The notes under the pieces are model-generated. The model was not told the DNA's origin. It was given only the letters and a program-made list of their open reading frames with translations, and searched no databases. This document shows, in pieces, positions 6,226 through 9,854 of a stretch of 9,854 bases of DNA (position 1 is its first letter; the number at the start of each line of letters is the position of its first letter). Source of the stretch: Bifidobacterium breve (GTDB lineage: Bacteria; Actinomycetota; Actinomycetes; Mycobacteriales; Mycobacteriaceae); contig CAMCWJ010000086.1 of assembly GCA_945882475.1 (NCBI GenBank), positions 1-9,854 on the forward strand, given 5' to 3'. The position numbers were made by a program, and so were the translations under genes.

Positions 6226-6245
6226 ATTCGATCACATGTTCGAAT
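6226..6245. promoter_or_regulatory. Second inverted repeat in the whiB2 leader
   Basis: ATTCGA at 6226-6231 and TCGAAT at 6240-6245 are perfect inverted arms around an 8-base spacer. The element lies between the 14-bp palindrome and the ribosome-binding site. The word ATCACATG straddling its left arm (6231-6238) also occurs at 6170-6177 over the end of the whiB2 -10. It may be an operator or an RNA hairpin. Confidence 0.4.
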
Positions 6246-6270
6246 TAGACCAGACTTTGACCTACAGGTG

Positions 6271-6276
6271 AGGAGG
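6271..6276 (+). promoter_or_regulatory. Shine-Dalgarno sequence of whiB2
   Basis: AGGAGG, complementary to the 16S rRNA 3' end, lies 6 bases before ATG 6283. It decides the start: earlier in-frame ATGs (6118, 6175) lack such spacing. Confidence 0.85.
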
Positions 6277-6282
6277 GCGGAC

Positions 6283-6636
6283 ATGTCCTATGAGCATTTT
6301 CTCGGCGCACTGGGCGAGCCGCACACTGTGACGGGCTCGGCGGCCATGGGATCGGTGGCCCGGACTCATTTGAGTTTGGTTCCGGCTCCCATCGACTTCT
6401 CCGGACTGACCCCGGATGACCCACAGTGGCAGGAGAATGCGCTGTGCGCGCAGACCGACCCTGAGGCGTTCTTCCCGGAAAAGGGCGGATCCACCCGGGA
6501 GGCCAAGCGCATCTGCCTTGGCTGCGAGGTGCGCGACGCATGCTTGGAGTACGCGCTGTCCAACGATGAGCGCTTCGGAATCTGGGGCGGCCTCTCGGAG
6601 CGGGAACGGCGCCGCCTCAAGCGCGGCATCATCTGA
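6283..6636 (+). CDS. whiB2: WhiB2/WhmD, Fe-S cluster transcription factor of septation
   Basis: Small WhiB-like (Wbl) regulator, 117 residues. Four conserved cysteines (C55, C78, C81, C87, in the C...CxxCx5C arrangement) bind a 4Fe-4S cluster. They are followed by the GIWGG turn (99-103) that contacts sigma factor and by the basic tail ERERRRLKRG (107-116), which contacts DNA. CAQTDPEAFFPEKGGSTREA (55-74) marks the WhiB2/WhmD subgroup rather than WhiB1, 3 or 7. Known role: WhmD is essential in M. smegmatis and needed for septum formation and cell division; the Streptomyces orthologue WhiB works with WhiA. The residues before about 45 are poorly conserved and include no recognised domain. The gene has its own promoter and a 5' leader holding two dyads, and its stop is 8 bases from the stop of the convergent next gene, leaving no room for a terminator. 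Confidence 0.96.
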   Translation: MSYEHFLGALGEPHTVTGSAAMGSVARTHLSLVPAPIDFSGLTPDDPQWQENALCAQTDPEAFFPEKGGSTREAKRICLGCEVRDACLEYALSNDERFGIWGGLSERERRRLKRGII

Positions 6637-6644
6637 ATCGGTTC

Positions 6645-7133
6645 TCAGTCCCGCTCGATGTCGGGGTCGATCACCGACGGTTCGACCCCGAGATAGGTGG
6701 CGATCTGCGCCACCAGAATCTCGTGCAGTAAGTCGGTCAGGTCCACCGAATCCTTCGCCCGCCGTTCGATCGGCTTGCGGAACAACACAATTCGCGCCCG
6801 GGTTGCATCACCGCGAACGTCCACGCCGGCGGGTATCAAGCGAGCCAGCGCGATCGGTCCGTCCGCCACCACTTCCGGCGGCCATTGCACACTGGCCGGA
6901 TCCTTGGCCTGGATGCGGGGGATTTCATCGACCGCCACATCAAGACCGGTGAGTCTCTTCTGCCAGCGTTGCTCGATGGGTTCGTAGGCCTCCAGGACGG
7001 CCATGTCGAACCGCTCGGCGCGGCTTCGCCACCCCGGAACCGTGGGCGGCAGCAGCGGACCCCGCATGTCGCGCCCGCGGCGCGAGCCGCCGCCGGATCC
7101 GCCGCCTCGCCGGGAACTGCGCGAGTCGGCCAT
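6645..7133 (-). CDS. Zincin-fold 'metallopeptidase family' protein (Rv3259 type), active site degenerate
   Basis: A 162-residue protein whose residues about 45-160 belong to the Zincin_1-type family often annotated as metallopeptidase. The expected HExxH zinc site should fall at LLHEILVAQIATYLG (135-149). H137 and E138 are present, but the second His position is V141, so classical zinc binding and proteolysis look unlikely. The N-terminus (residues 1-25) is low-complexity Gly/Ser/Arg and probably disordered. The start is uncertain: ATG 7133 has a TACGAT -10 nearby, ATG 7160 in the same frame would add nine residues, and an internal Met (residue 23, MRGPLLPP) would give about the length I recall for the M. 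tuberculosis protein. It is convergent with whiB2 and divergent from the DUF3499 gene, the same arrangement as in M. tuberculosis. Function unknown; the conserved place beside whiB2 is the only clue. Confidence 0.82.
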   Translation of the reverse strand: MADSRSSRRGGGSGGGSRRGRDMRGPLLPPTVPGWRSRAERFDMAVLEAYEPIEQRWQKRLTGLDVAVDEIPRIQAKDPASVQWPPEVVADGPIALARLIPAGVDVRGDATRARIVLFRKPIERRAKDSVDLTDLLHEILVAQIATYLGVEPSVIDPDIERD

Positions 7134-7142
7134 GAACTGCAG

Positions 7143-7148
7143 ATCGTA
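7143..7148 (-). promoter_or_regulatory. Candidate -10 element of the zincin-fold gene
   Basis: TACGAT on the minus strand fits TAnnnT and lies 9 bases before ATG 7133, giving a very short or absent leader. It lies inside the reading frame of the longer alternative start at 7160, which favours 7133. Confidence 0.4.
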
Positions 7149-7160
7149 ACGGTTGGACAT

Positions 7161-7177
7161 CAGCCGCCCGGCGGCTG
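7161..7177. promoter_or_regulatory. 17-bp palindrome in the divergent zincin/DUF3499 promoter region
   Basis: CAGCCGCC-C-GGCGGCTG is a perfect 8-bp inverted repeat around one base. It would cover the -35 position of the minus-strand gene (TACGAT at 7143-7148) and lies about 35 bases upstream of the plus-strand -10 (7212-7217), so it is well placed as a shared operator. Confidence 0.45.
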
Positions 7178-7211
7178 CGCGTGTCCGGCACCGGGGGTCA
7201 TTTGGCCGGGA

Positions 7212-7217
7212 TAACCT
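7212..7217 (+). promoter_or_regulatory. -10 element of the DUF3499 gene (leaderless)
   Basis: TAACCT, preceded by GGGA, fits TAnnnT and ends 7 bases before GTG 7225. There is no Shine-Dalgarno sequence. This is the cleanest leaderless geometry in the window and is the main reason for choosing GTG 7225. Confidence 0.6.
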
Positions 7218-7224
7218 CGCGAGC

Positions 7225-7629
7225 GTGAATGTTCCCCGTCGCTGCAGCAGGCCCGGGTGCCCCCAGTACGCGGTGGCGACGTTGACCTACGTCTACTCCG
7301 ATTCCACCGCAGTCGTGGGTCCGCTGGCGACAGTCAGTGAGCCGCACTCCTGGGATCTCTGCGTCGGGCACGCCGGTCGTATCACCGCTCCGATCGGCTG
7401 GGAGTTGATGCGGCACGCCGCGCCGCTGCCCATCAATCCCGACGAGGACGATCTCGTCGCACTCGCCGACGCGGTTCGGGAGGGCCGGGTGCCTGCTGCC
7501 GCGCCCGTCCCGGGATTCTCCGAGCCGATGCACGGCTCGGCCGCCACTGCCACGCAGTCCGGCGTCGCGCCTGCTCCGAACGGCCGCCGTCGCGGCCATC
7601 TGCGGGTGCTGCCCGACCCCGCTGACTGA
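7225..7629 (+). CDS. DUF3499 family protein (Rv3258c type)
   Basis: A 134-residue actinobacterial protein of unknown function. The N-terminal half is the conserved part: RRCSRPGCPQYAVATLTYVY (5-24), then EPHSWDLCVGHAGR (39-52). C7, C12, C46 and H49 form a Cx4C...CxxH set that could hold a zinc ion, although no metal role is known to me. The C-terminal half is rich in Ala, Pro and Gly and looks disordered, ending in a basic patch (GRRRGHLRV, 120-128). GTG 7225 is chosen because family members begin just before the RRCSRPGC motif and a TAACCT element lies 7 bases upstream; the frame is open to an ATG at 7153 that lacks support. The gene precedes phosphomannomutase on the same strand by 91 bp, and pmmA has its own candidate promoter in that gap. 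Confidence 0.87.
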   Translation: MNVPRRCSRPGCPQYAVATLTYVYSDSTAVVGPLATVSEPHSWDLCVGHAGRITAPIGWELMRHAAPLPINPDEDDLVALADAVREGRVPAAAPVPGFSEPMHGSAATATQSGVAPAPNGRRRGHLRVLPDPAD

Positions 7630-7675
7630 GCCGGAGCATGCGCCACGGGGGCCGAATGGGCCGCCGGGGAGCGAC

Positions 7676-7681
7676 TAGGCT
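7676..7681 (+). promoter_or_regulatory. Candidate -10 element of pmmA
   Basis: TAGGCT fits TAnnnT. Transcription would start near 7688, giving a leader of about 33 bases that contains the AGGAG site (7708-7712). No clear -35 is seen. Confidence 0.4.
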
Positions 7682-7682
7682 G

Positions 7683-7700
7683 GCGGACGAGGACGTCCGC
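7683..7700. repeat. Inverted repeat before pmmA
   Basis: GCGGAC at 7683-7688 and GTCCGC at 7695-7700 form a perfect 6-bp stem with a 6-base loop. It overlaps the predicted transcription start, so it is more likely a DNA operator than an RNA hairpin. It lacks the T-run of a terminator. Confidence 0.35.
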
Positions 7701-7707
7701 TGACCCC

Positions 7708-7712
7708 AGGAG
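7708..7712 (+). promoter_or_regulatory. Shine-Dalgarno sequence of pmmA
   Basis: AGGAG lies 8 bases before ATG 7721 and fixes the start. Confidence 0.75.
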
Positions 7713-7720
7713 CTTTATCC

Positions 7721-9121
7721 ATGCCCAGGCCCGCCGAACTGGTGCGCCGTGTGATCAAGGCCTACGACGTGCGCGGCCTGGTCGGCTCGGAGATCGACGA
7801 CGCCTTCGTCGCCGACACCGGCGCGGCATTCGCGAGGCTGCTGCGCGCCGAGGCCACCGGAGGCGGAGCCCCCACGGTCGTGGTCGGGCACGACATGCGG
7901 GAGAGCTCGCCGGAGTTGGCCGCGGCATTCGCGCGCGGAGTCACCGCGCAGGGCCTTGACGTCATCAATATCGGCCTGGCCTCCACCGATCAGCTGTACT
8001 TCGCCTCCGGGCAGCTGGATTGCCCGGGTGCGATGTTCACCGCGAGCCATAACCCGGCCGCTTACAACGGAATCAAATTGTGCCGGGCGGCGGCCAAACC
8101 GGTCGGTGAGGACACCGGCCTGGCCGGTATCCGGGCCGAACTGATCGACGGGGTGCCCGCTTACGACGGACCACCCGGGCGGCTCTCAGCCCGCGATGTG
8201 CTCGACGAGTACGGACAGTTCCTGCGCGCGCTGGTCGACGTCAGCGAGCTGCGCCCGCTGCGGGTCGCCGTCGATGCCGGCAACGGGATGGCCGGCCACA
8301 CCGCGCCCGCGGTACTGGGCGCGATCGGGTCGATCACGGTGCTGCCGCTGTACTTCGAACTCGACGGGTCGTTTCCCAACCACGAAGCCAACCCACTGGA
8401 GCCGGCCAACCTGGTGGATCTGCGCCGATTCGTCGTGGACACCGGCGCCGACATCGGTTTGGCGTTCGACGGTGACGCCGACCGCTGCTTCGTCGTCGAC
8501 GAGCGCGGCGAGCCGGTCTCACCCTCGGCGATCACCGCACTGGTCGCGGCGCGGGAACTCGACCGCGAACCCGGTGCCACGGTGATCCACAACCTGATCA
8601 CCTCGCGGGCGGTTCCCGAGGTGATCGCCGAACACGGTGGCGTGGGGTTGCGATCCCGGGTCGGGCACTCCTATATCAAGGCACTGATGGCATCGTCCGG
8701 CGCCATCTTCGGGGGCGAGCACTCCGCGCACTACTACTTCCGCGACTTCTGGGGCGCAGACTCCGGAATGCTGGCCGCCCTGCACGTGTTGGCCGCGCTC
8801 GGCGAACAGCCCCGGCCGCTGTCGGCGCTGATGGCCGAATACCAGCGGTATGCGGCATCCGGCGAGATCAATTTCCGGGTGGACGACGCCGCAGCGTGCG
8901 TGCGGGCCGTCCTCGACAGCGTCGCCGACCGTACCTTGGCACTCGACGAATTAGACGGTGTGACAGTCGATCTCGGTGACGGTGCCTGGTTCAACCTGCG
9001 CACCTCCAACACCGAGCCGCTGCTGCGGCTCAACGTGGAGGCGCGCAGCGCTGTAGAGGTCGACGCGATCGTCGACCGCGTCGCCGACGAGGTCACCGCG
9101 CGCAGCGGAGCCGGCGCATGA
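7721..9121 (+). CDS. pmmA: Phosphomannomutase / phosphoglucomutase family enzyme
   Basis: Converts mannose-6-phosphate to mannose-1-phosphate, the substrate of the GDP-mannose pyrophosphorylase also in this window. The 466-residue protein has all four alpha-D-phosphohexomutase signatures: the phosphoserine loop FTASHNP (106-112, catalytic S109), the Mg2+ loop FDGDADR (249-255; D250, D252, D254), the sugar-binding loop GGEHSAH (331-337), and the phosphate-binding loop RTSNTEP (427-433). KAYDVRG (13-19) is the usual N-terminal motif. Length agrees with Rv3257c (pmmA, also called manB in some papers). Substrate preference among mannose and glucose phosphates cannot be set by sequence alone; the mycobacterial orthologue is known as a phosphomannomutase. 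Its TGA overlaps the ATG of the next gene as ATGA, so the two are coupled. Confidence 0.95.
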   Translation: MPRPAELVRRVIKAYDVRGLVGSEIDDAFVADTGAAFARLLRAEATGGGAPTVVVGHDMRESSPELAAAFARGVTAQGLDVINIGLASTDQLYFASGQLDCPGAMFTASHNPAAYNGIKLCRAAAKPVGEDTGLAGIRAELIDGVPAYDGPPGRLSARDVLDEYGQFLRALVDVSELRPLRVAVDAGNGMAGHTAPAVLGAIGSITVLPLYFELDGSFPNHEANPLEPANLVDLRRFVVDTGADIGLAFDGDADRCFVVDERGEPVSPSAITALVAARELDREPGATVIHNLITSRAVPEVIAEHGGVGLRSRVGHSYIKALMASSGAIFGGEHSAHYYFRDFWGADSGMLAALHVLAALGEQPRPLSALMAEYQRYAASGEINFRVDDAAACVRAVLDSVADRTLALDELDGVTVDLGDGAWFNLRTSNTEPLLRLNVEARSAVEVDAIVDRVADEVTARSGAGA

Positions 9122-9854
9122 GTGCCGTCCAGGCCACGATCGACCTCGACGACACCAATGGATTGCTCGATGCCGATCGAGACGGACTGCTGCGCGCCGC
9201 GGCGATGGCCGGTGCGTCGGTTAGGGCCACCGAGGCCGCGATCGCCGAGGGTGCGCTGGATCTTCTCGTCGACGGTCAGCGACCCCGCACCGTGGTCTGG
9301 GTCGCCGGTCGCGGCGCCGCGCAGTCGGCAGGGGCACTGCTGGCCGCCGCCCTGGGCGGCAGCGCTGCCCAGCCCCTGGTGCTGGCGGCGGATCTGCCGC
9401 CGTGGATCGGCGCGCTGGACGTGCTGGTGGTCGCCGGCGAGGATCCCGGTGACCCGGCGCTGGTCACCGCGGCGGCGACGGCGGTGCGCCGAGGCACCCG
9501 GGTGGTGGTGGCCGCGCCGTATGAGGGCCCACTGCGCGATGCCACCGCCGGTCGTGCCGCGGTGCTCGAACCCAGAATGTGGATACCCGACGACTTCGGC
9601 CTGTGCCGGTATCTGGCTGTGGGGCTGGGTGCCCTGCACGCGGTCGATCCCGGGATGCCGACCAACCTCGGGGCGCTGGCCGATCAACTCGACGCCGAAG
9701 CGCTGCGCAACGGCGCGACCCGCGAGGTGCTGACCAACCCGGCCAAGGCACTCGCCGACCGGATGGCGGGGCGGCAGGTGGTGCTGGCCGGCGACGGCGC
9801 GGCGACCCTGGCGCTGGCCCGCCACGGGGCGGCGGTGTTGCTGCGGGTCGCCGG
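9118..9854 (+). CDS. SIS-domain TobH-like protein (Rv3256c type), 3' end missing
   Basis: Partial gene running off the right edge; 245 whole codons are visible with no stop. It starts MSAVQATIDLDDTNGLLDAD at ATG 9118, overlapping the pmmA stop by four bases, with GGAG at 9107-9110 as ribosome-binding site. Strand TVVWVAGRG (58-66) followed by helix AAQSAGALLAAALGG (67-81), then DVLVVAGEDPGDP (101-113) and RGTRVVVAAP (125-134), give the nucleotide-sugar-like SIS fold seen in bifunctional phosphoglucose/phosphomannose isomerases. The Ser/Thr-rich phosphosugar loop of active SIS domains is not evident (AGEDPGDP stands in its place), so catalysis is doubtful. From gene order in M. tuberculosis, manA (mannose-6-phosphate isomerase) would follow. 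Its place between pmmA and manA suggests a part in mannose-phosphate metabolism, but its role is not established. Confidence 0.85.
   Translation, partial: MSAVQATIDLDDTNGLLDADRDGLLRAAAMAGASVRATEAAIAEGALDLLVDGQRPRTVVWVAGRGAAQSAGALLAAALGGSAAQPLVLAADLPPWIGALDVLVVAGEDPGDPALVTAAATAVRRGTRVVVAAPYEGPLRDATAGRAAVLEPRMWIPDDFGLCRYLAVGLGALHAVDPGMPTNLGALADQLDAEALRNGATREVLTNPAKALADRMAGRQVVLAGDGAATLALARHGAAVLLRVA

Noticed and set aside
6118..6282. N-terminally extended WhiB2 from in-frame ATGs at 6118 or 6175
   Set aside because: The frame is open, but its codons (ATA, AGA, CTA, TTT, TCA) are unlike the rest of the window, 6118 is too close to GGAGG, and 6175 lies ahead of the predicted transcription start. 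ATG 6283 has an ideal ribosome-binding site.
7153..7224. Longer DUF3499 protein from ATG 7153
   Set aside because: The extension crosses the 17-bp palindrome and the TAACCT promoter element, and carries no conserved residues.
7630..7720. Terminator after the DUF3499 gene
   Set aside because: GC-rich short repeats are present, but no stem followed by a T-run; the only clean stem (7683-7700) overlaps the predicted pmmA start site.
1..9854. Mobile element, defence system, CRISPR array or biosynthetic island
   Set aside because: No transposase, integrase, terminal repeats or spacer array, and base composition and codon use are even across all genes. The gene order is that of a conserved mycobacterial core locus.

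Overview
The window is a GC-rich, gene-dense piece of an actinobacterial chromosome. Gene order and protein sequences match the cell-envelope / coenzyme F420 locus around Rv3267-Rv3256c of Mycobacterium tuberculosis, so I read it as a non-tuberculous mycobacterium (Mycobacterium or Mycolicibacterium type). That identification rests on family knowledge and remembered protein sequences, not on a database search. Ten genes are present: eight complete and one cut by each window edge. No stretch over 300 bases lacks a gene, and I see no tRNA, rRNA, insertion sequence, CRISPR array, prophage or clear T-tailed terminator.

Layout. (1) Bases 1-234, minus strand: N-terminus of an LCP-family ligase. (2) Bases 302-3140, plus strand: a tight operon of rmlD, wbbL and a GDP-mannose pyrophosphorylase gene (manB), with GTGA and ATGA stop/start overlaps. 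(3) Bases 3100-6013, minus strand: fbiA, fbiB and a Nudix hydrolase, again joined by 4-base overlaps; the Nudix 3' end overlaps the manB 3' end by 41 bp. (4) Bases 6014-6282: a 269-bp divergent control region between fbiA and whiB2, rich in repeats and dyads. (5) Bases 6283-6636, plus strand: whiB2. (6) Bases 6645-7133, minus strand: a zincin-fold protein (Rv3259 type), tail to tail with whiB2. (7) Bases 7225-7629, plus strand: a DUF3499 protein. (8) Bases 7721-9854, plus strand: phosphomannomutase (pmmA) and a SIS-domain TobH-like gene running off the end.

How they work together. RmlD makes dTDP-L-rhamnose, and WbbL adds that rhamnose to decaprenyl-PP-GlcNAc to form the arabinogalactan-peptidoglycan linker. 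LCP proteins attach finished arabinogalactan to peptidoglycan. Phosphomannomutase and GDP-mannose pyrophosphorylase supply GDP-mannose for PIMs, LM/LAM and other mannosylated products. FbiA and FbiB carry out the last steps of coenzyme F420 synthesis. WhiB2 is an Fe-S regulator tied to septation.

This is a conserved core locus rather than an accessory island, and I found no wholly new system. The points worth a second look are: a run of promoters placed so that transcripts would be leaderless; dyads centred in three divergent promoter regions; a strong sigma70-like whiB2 promoter followed by two palindromes in its leader; tandem CGGTCACT and GACACGCC repeats between fbiA and whiB2; a Nudix gene translationally coupled to fbiAB; and a zincin-fold protein that has lost its HExxH site.
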